Assembly (NCBI RefSeq): GCF_002866925.1
Contig: NZ_PKUQ01000018.1
Coordinates: forward strand, 1,344 to 42,490
DNA length: 41,147 nucleotides
From: Cohaesibacter celericrescens
GTDB lineage: Bacteria > Pseudomonadota > Alphaproteobacteria > Rhizobiales > Cohaesibacteraceae
Direction of reading: 5' to 3'
Shown here: positions 33,420-41,147 of the stretch, piece after piece
Layout: every line of letters begins with the position of its first letter
Numbering within the stretch: position 1 is the first letter of the stretch
The notes under the pieces: model-generated
The model's input: only the letters and a program-made list of their open reading frames with translations
Told to the model about the DNA's origin: nothing
Database searches by the model: none
Program-made: the position numbers and the translations under genes

Positions 33420-34715
33420 ATGACCACTCCCCTTTCCCGCACGGCCGAAATTCGCGCCGTGGCACGAGATGACCTGCAGCAGGCTCAAGCCATGCTTCAG
33501 GCTCTGCTCTGTGACTTGTTCGACCTTCCGGTGGAAGGTCTGAAGATCAATCTGGACAAATACTCCCTCAATTCCCTCAACGGCTTTTTCTCGGCAAGCG
33601 GCAAAGACTATTTCTTCAAGTTCCATCAGGAGGAAGGCGAAGAAGCAATGCGGGGCGAGTATTACCGTGCCGATATTCTCGCCAGCGCCGGATTGCCCGT
33701 GGACCAACCGGTGTATATGTCGACTTTGCCCGGTGAACAGGTCCTGGTCTATGCCCGCCGCTCTGATCCGCGATTTTCCGACCTGCTCTATGAGCTTGAT
33801 GGTTCCCAAGACAAGGACGCGATCCAGCGCGCTGTTGAGGCGGAAGCTGATCTCAATAGACGCCTTCTGGCAACGGCAAAAGACAGTCTACATCCGATTA
33901 CGCCTGCGCAATCACGCGCCGAGCCAATCCATCGCCTCTTTCACGAGCGCCTGATCGATCCCGCCAGCGGCACCTATCCCGGCGGACGCTTCAAGCACTT
34001 CTATGTGGGCAAGCGGTTTGCGTTCCCCAACGAGATGGGCCTTGATTGGCAAGTGCTTTCATCCGCCCGTCCGGTTATCAATGGCCTAGAATATCATCGC
34101 AGTCTTGGTGAACTGTTTGACCTTGCACACCGACGCTATCAGCCCGAAAGACTCGCCGATGCTGGCGGTATTATCGCCCATGGGGATGCCCACAATGCCA
34201 ATGTCTGGTATGAGCGCGGCGTGGCATCCGATCGTCTGGCCTTTTTCGATCCTGCCTTTGCCGGGCGCGACGTGCCGTCATTGCTGGCAGAGGTCAAATC
34301 TACCTTTCACAATGTTTTTGCCCATCCCTTATGGCTTTACAGCGCCGATCTCACCAAAGAACGCTTTAGCGCATCGGTTCGCCATGAGAGTGGCAAGTTA
34401 TTCATTGAGACCGACTGGGCGCTATCGCCCGTGCGCGAACAGATGCTAACTGTGAAAGCCGAGATTTTCTGGAAACCCTGGTTAGCCCATCTCAAGGCGC
34501 AAGGCTTGCTGCCAGAGGATTGGGAAGATGTCATCCGCATCGGCTTGTTCCTCTCCCCAACGCTGGTGATGAATCTCAATGCGGGGCAAGGTGCAGATTT
34601 GCATAATCCTATCTCTTCGGCCATCGGGTTTGCCGTTGCCCTTAGCGCAGGCTCACGCCCTGTTTCGGGCAAGGACGCCTTCTCCTCCTTTTTCGATTCC
34701 ATTATGCCAGACTGA
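33420..34715 (+). CDS. APH/choline-kinase-fold phosphotransferase, unknown substrate
   Basis: 431 residues, longer than typical aminoglycoside phosphotransferases. The catalytic loop is IIAHGDAHNANVWYE (His254, Asp256, Asn261) and the metal-binding Asp is Asp277 in AFFDPAFAG. The N-terminal lobe has a YFFKFHQEE strand whose Lys could be the ATP-binding lysine. The protein is soluble. The 120 residues after the catalytic part form an extra helical region. The fold covers kinases of choline, homoserine, hydroxylysine, methylthioribose and antibiotics. It starts 10 bases after the alcohol dehydrogenase stop in a catabolic operon, so a metabolic kinase is far more likely than drug resistance. Confidence 0.75.
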   Translation: MTTPLSRTAEIRAVARDDLQQAQAMLQALLCDLFDLPVEGLKINLDKYSLNSLNGFFSASGKDYFFKFHQEEGEEAMRGEYYRADILASAGLPVDQPVYMSTLPGEQVLVYARRSDPRFSDLLYELDGSQDKDAIQRAVEAEADLNRRLLATAKDSLHPITPAQSRAEPIHRLFHERLIDPASGTYPGGRFKHFYVGKRFAFPNEMGLDWQVLSSARPVINGLEYHRSLGELFDLAHRRYQPERLADAGGIIAHGDAHNANVWYERGVASDRLAFFDPAFAGRDVPSLLAEVKSTFHNVFAHPLWLYSADLTKERFSASVRHESGKLFIETDWALSPVREQMLTVKAEIFWKPWLAHLKAQGLLPEDWEDVIRIGLFLSPTLVMNLNAGQGADLHNPISSAIGFAVALSAGSRPVSGKDAFSSFFDSIMPD

Positions 34716-34784
34716 CGCATCGCCCATCAGAGGCAAAGCATCAGCCAATCAACGCGCCACGCCAAGACCAAGAAAGCAAACTCC

Positions 34785-35954
34785 ATGTCTTTTGATCGCC
34801 ACTTTCTCAATGTCGATGATTTCCAAAAAGCAGCGCGGCGACGCTTGCCCAAGATTTTTGCGGACTATGTTGATGGCGGGGCCTTTACCGAAACGACACT
34901 GAAGCGCAACGGTGCCGATTTTGAACGCATTGCTCTGCGGCAGAAGGTGCTTACAAATCTGAAAGACCCCGATATCAGCACACTGCTGAATAGCACCCGA
35001 TACACCCTGCCCTTTGGTCCGGGCCCTGTTGGATATCAAGGGCTTTATCGGAGGGGTGGCGATCTCGCCATTGCCAAGGCCGCAGCCAAGGCAGGTGTGC
35101 CTTTTGTGCTTTCCACATTTTCCATTGCGGGTCCGGAAACGATAGCGCGCGAAACAGGCGTTGCGCCGCAATTCCAGCTTTATCTCGACATTGATCCCGA
35201 CGTGAATGCCTCCTATTTGAGCCAATGCCGCAAAGCAGGTGTTGATACCATTTTCCTGACGGTGGATACGGCGATCACATCGGTACGTGAAAAAGATGTT
35301 CGCAACGGCTTCCGCGCGGTTGATCGTATCACGCCGCACTTGGCCATGCAGTTCGCCACCCGTCCCGGCTGGACGCTCGACATGGCGATGGGGCCATTCC
35401 CTCAAGTTGAAATCATCAAAGGTAGGGAAGCGGATTTTGGCAAAGGGGCTTTGGCTCAGTCCGGCTCCCTTGCCGGGCGCCTTGATAAAAATTTAACATG
35501 GGAAACCATCCGCACCTTACGCAAGCAATGGGATGGCAAACTGATCATCAAAGGCATATCCGATATCAAAGACGCAGCACAGGCTGCCAAAGAAGATATT
35601 GATGGCATCGTCCTATCCAACCATGGCGGCCGACAGCTTGATCATGGTCTATCGACAATTTCTCTCGTCGCAGGCATCCGCCAAGCGCTCGGGTGCGAAA
35701 AATCACTCTATGTGGACAGCGGCTTCCGGCGTGGCAGTGATGTGATCAAAGCCATCGCCCTTGGCGCCGATTTTGTGCTAATGGGCCGCCCGTTCACATG
35801 GGCTGTCACAGCCAAGGGCGAACGCGGCGTGTCCAAATTGTTTCAGCTTTTGAAGGTCGAAACCGAGACCACCTTGCAACTGATGGGCCTTTCAAGCCTT
35901 GAAGAGCTCAAGGCCGAAGGAACCTCGGCCCTACGGTTTCTCGACAAAGAATGA
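34785..35954 (+). CDS. FMN-dependent 2-hydroxy-acid oxidase/dehydrogenase
   Basis: 389 residues, the length of the lactate dehydrogenase/glycolate oxidase/mandelate dehydrogenase family. Family landmarks: RRLPKIFADYVDGGAFTE at the start, FQLYLD, the TVDTAITSVREKDVRNGF region, the FMN-binding Lys in LIIKGI, catalytic His280 with Arg283 in LSNHGGRQLD, and YVDSGFRRGSDVIKAIALGADFVLMGRPF in the last FMN-binding strands. It oxidises a 2-hydroxy acid to the 2-oxo acid. In this operon that acid could be the product of the HisD-like enzyme, and the resulting 2-oxo acid is a possible substrate for the HisC-like aminotransferase. It is the last intact gene of the operon and lies against a regulator remnant. 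Confidence 0.88.
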   Translation: MSFDRHFLNVDDFQKAARRRLPKIFADYVDGGAFTETTLKRNGADFERIALRQKVLTNLKDPDISTLLNSTRYTLPFGPGPVGYQGLYRRGGDLAIAKAAAKAGVPFVLSTFSIAGPETIARETGVAPQFQLYLDIDPDVNASYLSQCRKAGVDTIFLTVDTAITSVREKDVRNGFRAVDRITPHLAMQFATRPGWTLDMAMGPFPQVEIIKGREADFGKGALAQSGSLAGRLDKNLTWETIRTLRKQWDGKLIIKGISDIKDAAQAAKEDIDGIVLSNHGGRQLDHGLSTISLVAGIRQALGCEKSLYVDSGFRRGSDVIKAIALGADFVLMGRPFTWAVTAKGERGVSKLFQLLKVETETTLQLMGLSSLEELKAEGTSALRFLDKE

Positions 35955-36071
35955 GCGCCCATTCTTGAGGCTGTCGAAGCGCGGGATACCGCCGCCGCTG
36001 AAGAGCTTATGCGTCTTCACATGATCAAACCACGCGAACAGTTCCAAGGCTCACAAGCATTTTGCATTTGA
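35955..36071 (+). pseudogene. C-terminal remnant of a GntR/FCD regulator
   Basis: Directly after the oxidase stop the same frame stays open for 38 codons to TGA (36069-36071). It encodes ILEAVEARDTAAAEELMRLH followed by a polar tail. This is the last helix pair of an FCD domain (compare EHEKILAGLKKRDPDAAS in the regulator at 16256 and KIVSALQHRDIEEAV in the one at 39342). There is no start codon, DNA-binding domain or remaining FCD part, so the rest of the gene was deleted. The remnant differs from both intact regulators. Confidence 0.7.
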
Positions 36072-36102
36072 TCGCCACCAAGGGGCATCGCCAGAGTAGT
36101 AT

Positions 36103-36135
36103 CAGGACCCGCGGCTACAAGCGCTGCGGATCCTG
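36103..36135. terminator. Hairpin between convergent operons
   Basis: CAGGACCCGC pairs with GCGGATCCTG (one mismatch), and the stem extends inward by three more pairs to about 13 bp with a 7-base loop. It sits between the end of the FMN oxidase operon and the stop of the minus-strand TRAP large permease, so it may end transcripts from both sides. No clear T-run is seen. Confidence 0.5.
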
Positions 36136-36154
36136 CGAATGCTGGTGACCACGC

Positions 36155-37465
36155 CTACTTAAACGTGGCTGGCATCAATGTCTTGGGAAGCCAAAGTGCA
36201 ATCTCTGGGAATAAAATCACGATAAGCAGGATTAGCAGCATTGGCATCAAAATAATCACCGTGTCTCGCAGCACATGTACGACGTTGAGATTGGCAATTG
36301 AGGCGGAGATGAGCAAGCATAAACCATATGGAGGCGTTACAAGCCCGAAGGCCAGCGAGATAATACCGATAATAGCAAAAACAACAGGATGAATTTCCGC
36401 TGCGGTGGCGACCGGAAAGAGAACTGTGCCCAAGATGATGATTGTCGGGATAGCATCGATGAATAACCCAAACAGCAAGAAGAGTGCCGCAATCACCAGC
36501 GAGGTTCCAAACTGGCCAAACTCAAGGTTTGTCAGCAGCCCGACAATAAGCCGAGGAACATTGTAATATGCTAACATCCACCCAAAAGCCGAAGCGGTTC
36601 CAATTGCGAACAGGGAAATGGAAGCAAAGCGCCCTGTCTCATAGAGAACACTAACAAGTTCTTTGGGATTGATGGTGCGATAAACAAACATGCCCAGGAT
36701 CAACGAATAGAAGGCAGCGATGATAGCACTCTCAGTCGGCGTTACGATGCCTCCTACAATACCACCGATGACCAGTACCGGCGTCATCAGAGCGAGCCAC
36801 GCTCCCTTGAAGGCAGAGCAGAAGTCTCTCCAGCTCGGTTTGCCTGCCGTCGGATAATCATAAATTCGAGCATAAGCATAAACGGTTCCCATCAAGGCGG
36901 CAGCGATCAGAAACCCCGGCACGGCGCCAGCAAGGAACAAGGCGCCCACTGAAATGGACATGACCCCACCCCAGACGACCATCAGAATGCTTGGCGGAAT
37001 AATAACACCCATAACAGAAGAGCAGGCGGTGATGGCGACAGCAAAACGGGGGCTATAACCCTGCTTAATCATTGCAGGTATCAGAATTTTGCCGCACCCT
37101 GCCGCATCAGCCGTAGACGAACCTGAAATACCGGCAAACAACATCGACACCGCGACATTGACCTGACCCAAGCCACCGGGAAGCCAGCCGGTAAGGACCC
37201 GCGATAATTCGATAAGCCGATCGGTTATTTTGCCCGAGTTCATCAAATTGGCTGCAAGCAGAAAGAAGGGTACAGCGAGCAGAATGAAGGAATCGTACGA
37301 CTGGAACATACGATCCATGATCAGGAAGGGCGTAAGCCTGATGTCCAGCACAACTACTGGTATGGTAGCAATGCCCAACGCGAAAGCTACCGGAACACGC
37401 AAGAGGACGAGAACCAAGAAGGTCCCGACCAAGAGCAAACAAGCAATACCTGTGGTTATAATCAT
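36155..37465 (-). CDS. TRAP transporter large permease (DctM type), second system
   Basis: 436 residues with about twelve membrane helices. DctM blocks present: DRMFQSYDSFILLAVPFFLLAANLMNSG, MLFAGISGSSTADAAGCGKILIPAMIKQGY, VMGVIIPPSILMVVWGG and GGIVTPTESAIIAAFYS. It is last in a DctP-DctQ-DctM operon and overlaps the DctQ stop by four bases. No catabolic enzyme is in the operon, so the imported acid cannot be deduced. Confidence 0.92.
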   Translation of the reverse strand: MIITTGIACLLLVGTFLVLVLLRVPVAFALGIATIPVVVLDIRLTPFLIMDRMFQSYDSFILLAVPFFLLAANLMNSGKITDRLIELSRVLTGWLPGGLGQVNVAVSMLFAGISGSSTADAAGCGKILIPAMIKQGYSPRFAVAITACSSVMGVIIPPSILMVVWGGVMSISVGALFLAGAVPGFLIAAALMGTVYAYARIYDYPTAGKPSWRDFCSAFKGAWLALMTPVLVIGGIVGGIVTPTESAIIAAFYSLILGMFVYRTINPKELVSVLYETGRFASISLFAIGTASAFGWMLAYYNVPRLIVGLLTNLEFGQFGTSLVIAALFLLFGLFIDAIPTIIILGTVLFPVATAAEIHPVVFAIIGIISLAFGLVTPPYGLCLLISASIANLNVVHVLRDTVIILMPMLLILLIVILFPEIALWLPKTLMPATFK

Positions 37466-37956
37466 TGCGACGCGTGTCCTGACTCACGAAAAGTTTGTAT
37501 CACTTCCCATAGGTGATAGAGCGAAAAGGCCGACCAGACAAAACCGGCCAGAGGAACCGTGATATAGGTAAAGAGCAGATTTGCCTGTAGCATAACGGAG
37601 CTCTGGATTGAGCCGAACTTCGCATATCCGATGCCATACCACGCAAAGAGAAGTGCGAATGCGCTGACCATGATCAGGACAAACCCCTTTTGCAAAAGCA
37701 TCCCCCAGCGGGATGTCGCCTCGGGAAAGACGAGCACATCAAAATGCGTGCCCTCCCATACTGCGATCATGGATCCCAACATGACGACCCAAACAAAAAT
37801 AAAGTTGGCGAGCTCTTCGGTCCATAGATAGACAGGAATTATTCCCGTATACCGGGCAAGAACCTGCATGGCGACAGGGATGATCAATACCGCAATCAGG
37901 GCGCCAACCAAAACACGCAAGACCTGGCAAAGTCCTTCGAGGAAATTCTTAATCAT
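37462..37956 (-). CDS. TRAP transporter small permease (DctQ type), second system
   Basis: 164 residues from the ATG at 37956, which has AAGGG about 8 bases upstream. A 20-codon extension through the upstream hairpin is not credible. It has four membrane segments, with IIPVYLWTEELANFIFVWVVMLGSMIAVWEGTHF as the DctQ core. It lies between a strong hairpin and the large permease gene. Confidence 0.88.
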   Translation of the reverse strand: MIKNFLEGLCQVLRVLVGALIAVLIIPVAMQVLARYTGIIPVYLWTEELANFIFVWVVMLGSMIAVWEGTHFDVLVFPEATSRWGMLLQKGFVLIMVSAFALLFAWYGIGYAKFGSIQSSVMLQANLLFTYITVPLAGFVWSAFSLYHLWEVIQTFRESGHASQ

Positions 37957-37997
37957 AGTCAACCCTTGAAGTCTTGATGCAGATGCACCTAAGAACC

Positions 37998-38019
37998 CCC
38001 ATGGTCCGAAGACCATGGG
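37998..38019 (-). terminator. cUUCGg hairpin between TRAP binding-protein and permease genes
   Basis: On the minus strand CCCATGGTC-TTCG-GACCATGGG forms a perfect 9-bp stem closed by a C(UUCG)G tetraloop, the most stable known RNA tetraloop. It begins about 19 bases after the DctP stop. No T-run follows, which fits a message-protecting role. Confidence 0.75.
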
Positions 38020-38037
38020 AGTGAGAGGGAAATTTGA

Positions 38038-39039
38038 TTATTTTGCCTGAATGGCATCAAGCAGAGCCGTCGCTCCAAGCTCTTCGGCATAGGCCTTCTG
38101 AACAGGAATAACCATCGCAAGCAGCTTGTCGCGATCAGCAAATTCGTGCACTTCGATTTGCTTGGCATCCTTCATCTGTGTCAGTTTCTGGCCATCTTCG
38201 GTCGATTCAACTTTGCGACCATATTCGCCAGCTTCCTTGCCGGCTTTAAGCACCACGGCCTGCATTTCCGGAGACAATTTAGCAAAACTTTTGCCACTAA
38301 AGACAATCGGACGAACGGTTATAGAATGCTGGGTAAGTGTTACGTGTGGAGCAACCTCAAAGAATTTATACTGCAACAGGCTTGCGGCTTCATTTTCAAG
38401 ACCGGAGACAACACCGGTTTGAATGGCGTTATAGACTTCTGAGTAGGCAATCGCCGAAGGAGCTGCTGAGGCTGCGCCAAAAATGCGGGCCTGAATGGGA
38501 GCACCCATTACGCGCATTTTGTGGCCCTTTAACTCTTCAAGATTGGAAATCTGCTTATCGGAGATCAGGTTACGCGTGCCACCGCCTGCATATCCAATAA
38601 TCTTTAGGTCCGCTTTTTCAAGCAACTCATCTTCAAGGGGCTTTAGGACGTCGCTAGAAAGAACCGCATTCCAATGCTCTAGGTCGCGAAAAACAAAAGG
38701 CATGTCCATCAAAGGGACTGCTGGTGCAAAGCGCGCTAGGTTGGACGGGGCGATGATGGCATAGTCAATGGCAACACCCTGTGTCAGGAAGTTGACATAA
38801 TCGGGTTCAATGCCCAGCTCGCTGTTGAGGCGCAGATCAAACGTAACCTCTGTGTCGGCATATTTGTTGACCAGCTCACCAAATTTCATGAGCGTTTTGG
38901 TATAGGCATGGCTCTCATCGAACAAGCTGGCGCCACGCAGGGTCATGTCTGCGGCTTGCGTTGCCGTTGCAGATATGACCAGCGCGCCGGCAAACACGGC
39001 TCCTGATGCGAATTTAGATGCGGATTTCAAGAAAGTCAT
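38038..39039 (-). CDS. TRAP transporter substrate-binding protein (DctP type), second system
   Basis: 333 residues from ATG 39039, with GGGAGG 8 bases upstream. A 34-codon upstream extension was rejected because it would put the signal peptide inside. The signal peptide is cleaved near ~29 (ATQA-ADM). DctP blocks: VPLMDMPFVFRDLEHW, LKIIGYAGGGTRNLISDKQISNLEELKGHKMRVM with the ligand-carboxylate Arg, and AYSEVYNAIQTGVVSGLENE. It feeds the DctQM proteins encoded downstream. Its promoter region is shared with the divergent FCD regulator. Confidence 0.9.
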   Translation of the reverse strand: MTFLKSASKFASGAVFAGALVISATATQAADMTLRGASLFDESHAYTKTLMKFGELVNKYADTEVTFDLRLNSELGIEPDYVNFLTQGVAIDYAIIAPSNLARFAPAVPLMDMPFVFRDLEHWNAVLSSDVLKPLEDELLEKADLKIIGYAGGGTRNLISDKQISNLEELKGHKMRVMGAPIQARIFGAASAAPSAIAYSEVYNAIQTGVVSGLENEAASLLQYKFFEVAPHVTLTQHSITVRPIVFSGKSFAKLSPEMQAVVLKAGKEAGEYGRKVESTEDGQKLTQMKDAKQIEVHEFADRDKLLAMVIPVQKAYAEELGATALLDAIQAK

Positions 39040-39146
39040 ATTGGTTCCTCCCAATGACATATCGAAGTCGGCCCAGTAGGTTCGAGCCGTGAAGCTAGAA
39101 AGCGACGGTAAAAGAAAATCACAGCCCACCTTGCATGTCAATAATT

Positions 39147-39156
39147 TAGTAGACTA
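39147..39156. promoter_or_regulatory. FadR-type operator candidate (TAGTAGACTA)
   Basis: Fits the TNGT-N(0-3)-ACNA pattern known for FadR-subfamily sites and has TAGT/ACTA symmetry. It lies between the divergent TRAP operon and the FCD regulator gene, 108 bases upstream of the DctP start. Confidence 0.4.
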
Positions 39157-39341
39157 GAATGGTAATGCATACTAGTTGGGGTGGCTTGGATATTTTTATC
39201 TCGGCTTGGCCAATGAATGATGTATTGAATGAACAAAAGCCGTATAAAAGGCTGGCCGAGGCATCCGGTTTTTCTGTATAAGAATGCACCGAATACGGAT
39301 GGCATATGAGGGTTACTGACTATGGCGGTTTGGAATAGAAA

Positions 39342-40031
39342 ATGAATACCAGTGCTCTACAGATCGGTGGTCAGAGACGCACCACCGCAGATGCGATATT
39401 CGAAATGCTGCGACAGGACATTGTGAAACTTCGCCTTGAGCCCGGAGCCAAACTATCTGAAGCTGAGGTCGCCAGTCGGCATCAGGTTTCCCGCCAGCCA
39501 GTTCGTGAAGCCTTTATTCGCTTGAGTCATTTGAATTTGGTTCGCGTTCAACCGCAAAGAGCAACAACGGTCCGCAAGCTTTCCAGCCGCGACATTCTTA
39601 ATTCCTGGTTCCTTCGCATTGCGATAGAGGTGGAGGTCGTTCGGCGTGGATGTGAAAGTGCAAATGCAGACAATCTGAAAGCGCTTAGGGAAAATATTGC
39701 GGAACAACAAAAAGCGGTTCAAACCAAGGATGGCGATCGCCTTCACACGCTTGATTATGAGTTCCATCATTTGCTATGCAAAGCCGCCAATTGCGAGTTT
39801 GCCTATGATACGATCGCGGAATACAAGTCTCACGTAGATCGGCTGTGTATGCTGGACATCACGAGCACCGAAAGCATGGACGAGTTGCTTTCGGATCACA
39901 CCAAGATCGTTTCAGCATTGCAGCATCGTGATATCGAAGAAGCCGTGTCTCTCACACGGGTTCATCTTTCCCGTCTTGATACATCCCTTATCGTTGCTCG
40001 GGAAAAATATCCTCACTATTTCCAAGATTAA
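39342..40031 (+). CDS. GntR regulator with FCD domain, probable controller of the second TRAP operon
   Basis: 229 residues. Winged helix at ~12-78 (LRQDIVKLRLEPGAKLSEAEVASRHQVSRQPVREAFIRLSHLNLVRVQPQRAT) and an FCD domain at ~90-215. Ligand/metal residues show as Asp and His in LDYEFHHLLCKAA and His in SDHTKIVSAL and TRVHLSRL. It is divergent from the DctPQM operon and therefore probably represses it until the imported acid or a product binds. The ribosome-binding site is weak. Confidence 0.85.
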   Translation: MNTSALQIGGQRRTTADAIFEMLRQDIVKLRLEPGAKLSEAEVASRHQVSRQPVREAFIRLSHLNLVRVQPQRATTVRKLSSRDILNSWFLRIAIEVEVVRRGCESANADNLKALRENIAEQQKAVQTKDGDRLHTLDYEFHHLLCKAANCEFAYDTIAEYKSHVDRLCMLDITSTESMDELLSDHTKIVSALQHRDIEEAVSLTRVHLSRLDTSLIVAREKYPHYFQD

Positions 40032-40192
40032 CAGAAGGACACCACCCCTCCTGCTTGGATACCACACACACTTTGGTTGGTGACCTGAAAATTGTTTGAG
40101 AATGATCTGACATCTACCCTTGCGCCATACAATAGGTAAGACCGTTTTCGGTGGATGCGTCAGATTGGTCAAGGTGAAAGACACCAAACCAT

Positions 40193-41071
40193 ATGAACGC
40201 CAGTTCAATAATCCAGAATCCAAATTTGCGTGGCAGCTTGTTTATGGTGTTCGCCATGGCTGGATTTTCCTTACAAGACATGTTGCTCAAAAGAGTTATG
40301 GAGCAAATGCCGGTGGGGCAGATGCTGATCCTTTTTGGCACCGGTGGAATGATCGTTTTTGCGATCTTGGCTTACAGACGAGGTGAAGCCATTTTCGCGT
40401 CCGGCATCCTTTCACCGATCCTAGCGCTGCGCTCAGTGTGTGAGATTGCAGGGCATGTTTTTTTCTTCAATGCCCTGGCTTTGACAACTTTGTCCAGTGT
40501 TTCAGCCGTTTTACAAGCCACGCCGCTGTTTGTTACGATCGGTGCAATACTCTTTTTTAAGGAGAGAGTTGGACTGCACCGTTGGGTTGCCATCCTGATG
40601 GGGTTTTTTGGAGTGATGCTCATCCTGCGACCCGGCTTGGGAGGATTTGAGCTGGCATCCCTCTTCGCTGTTTTGGGAACTCTGGGTTTCGCCGGGCGCG
40701 ATCTGGGGTCACGCGCGACGCCGATAGCCGTATCCAACATTCAGTTGGGTGTTTACGGATTTCTGATGTTGATCATTGCGGGGATCGTCGCCTTGTCAAT
40801 AACAGGCAGTGTTACCATACCTGACGAACGCTCAATCCTTCATTTGATTACCGCAATCCTAATTGGATCGCTGGCTTATAATTTTTTGTCACTGGCCATG
40901 CGATGCGGAGACGTTTCTGTCGTGGCACCATTCCGCTATGTAAGACTGGTTTTTGCAATGGGATTGGGTTTTGTTGTCTTTGCTGAACGTCCGGACAATC
41001 TAACCCTATTGGGCGGCACCATCATTGTGGCAAGTGGCCTTTACACCCTGAGCAGAAGCAATAAAGCTTAA
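40193..41071 (+). CDS. EamA/DMT-family inner-membrane transporter
   Basis: 292 residues with ten predicted membrane helices in two EamA repeats: residues ~15-140, containing ALTTLSSVSAVLQATPLFVTIGAILFFKERVGLHRWVAILMGFFGVMLILRPG, and ~150-285, ending LGFVVFAERPDNLTLLGGTIIVASGLYTL. These drug/metabolite transporters usually export metabolites or amino acids. The start at 40193 has AAGGTG somewhat far upstream (about 17 bases); ATG 40244 is an alternative but would remove part of the first helix region. It follows the FCD regulator by 160 bases in the same direction. Confidence 0.87.
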   Translation: MNASSIIQNPNLRGSLFMVFAMAGFSLQDMLLKRVMEQMPVGQMLILFGTGGMIVFAILAYRRGEAIFASGILSPILALRSVCEIAGHVFFFNALALTTLSSVSAVLQATPLFVTIGAILFFKERVGLHRWVAILMGFFGVMLILRPGLGGFELASLFAVLGTLGFAGRDLGSRATPIAVSNIQLGVYGFLMLIIAGIVALSITGSVTIPDERSILHLITAILIGSLAYNFLSLAMRCGDVSVVAPFRYVRLVFAMGLGFVVFAERPDNLTLLGGTIIVASGLYTLSRSNKA

Positions 41072-41075
41072 CGAC

Positions 41076-41097
41076 CTTCTCACAAGTGGCCGAGAAG
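41076..41097 (+). terminator. Weak terminator after the EamA gene
   Basis: CTTCTC pairs with GAGAAG around a 10-base loop, followed by CTTTT, four bases after the stop codon. Confidence 0.45.
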
Positions 41098-41147
41098 CTT
41101 TTGCCAAACGAAATCCCCTCTGCCCCACCCTCTGGTAAATTTTTAAA

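Noticed and set aside
33420..34715. Aminoglycoside-resistance phosphotransferase
   Set aside because: The fold matches, but the operon context is metabolic and the protein is much longer than resistance enzymes.
1..41147. CRISPR arrays, tRNA/rRNA genes, prophage, intact insertion sequences or defence systems
   Set aside because: No regularly spaced repeats, cloverleaf-like sequences, transposase or phage/defence proteins were recognised on either strand.

Overview
The window looks like part of the chromosome of a marine-type alphaproteobacterium, most likely in the Hyphomicrobiales (something like Cohaesibacter or Stappia; genus not certain). The basis is two BA14K-family secreted proteins, a balanced base composition, a MarC/YrhK pair, a full-length Tex protein, and a density of TRAP and ABC importers each paired with a GntR-type regulator, as in marine heterotrophs. 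No rRNA, tRNA, CRISPR array, phage module or intact insertion sequence was seen.

Layout. 1-520 holds gene edges and possible fragments. 524-2819 carries a membrane-anchored AraC regulator and a BA14K protein. 3128-5769 (minus) has a Gfo/Idh/MocA oxidoreductase and, further upstream, two tandem ThuA/glutamine-amidotransferase-like proteins. Divergent from these, 6289-10533 has an unrecognised 189-residue protein and a Dpp/Nik-type importer with two permeases and a binding protein but no ATPase. Two sequence elements are repeated in front of these divergent units, and one copy contains a perfect 24-bp palindrome. 11017-14331 is housekeeping-like (MarC, YrhK, Tex). An ICMT-like methyltransferase and a second BA14K gene follow on the minus strand.

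16256-23657 is a complete D-erythronate (tetronate) utilisation operon: FadR-type regulator, DenD dehydrogenase, TRAP importer, OtnK kinase, OtnC decarboxylase and OtnI isomerase. Together they import erythronate and convert it to dihydroxyacetone phosphate.

23956-35954 is the most unusual part: a HutC-type regulator, a HisC-like aminotransferase, an SDR, a polyamine-type ABC importer with a Tat-exported binding protein, a HisD-like dehydrogenase with altered active-site residues, a zinc alcohol dehydrogenase, an APH-fold kinase and an FMN 2-hydroxyacid oxidase. All three control regions of this block carry an 8-bp GTNTANAC site, the operator pattern of the HutC subfamily. It therefore reads as one regulon for catabolism of an imported compound that I cannot name. 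It ends against a remnant of a lost GntR/FCD regulator.

36155-41071 holds a second TRAP importer (minus), its divergent FCD-type regulator and an EamA-family transporter. In all three multi-gene importers of the TRAP and polyamine types, a strong hairpin lies directly after the binding-protein gene and before the permease genes.
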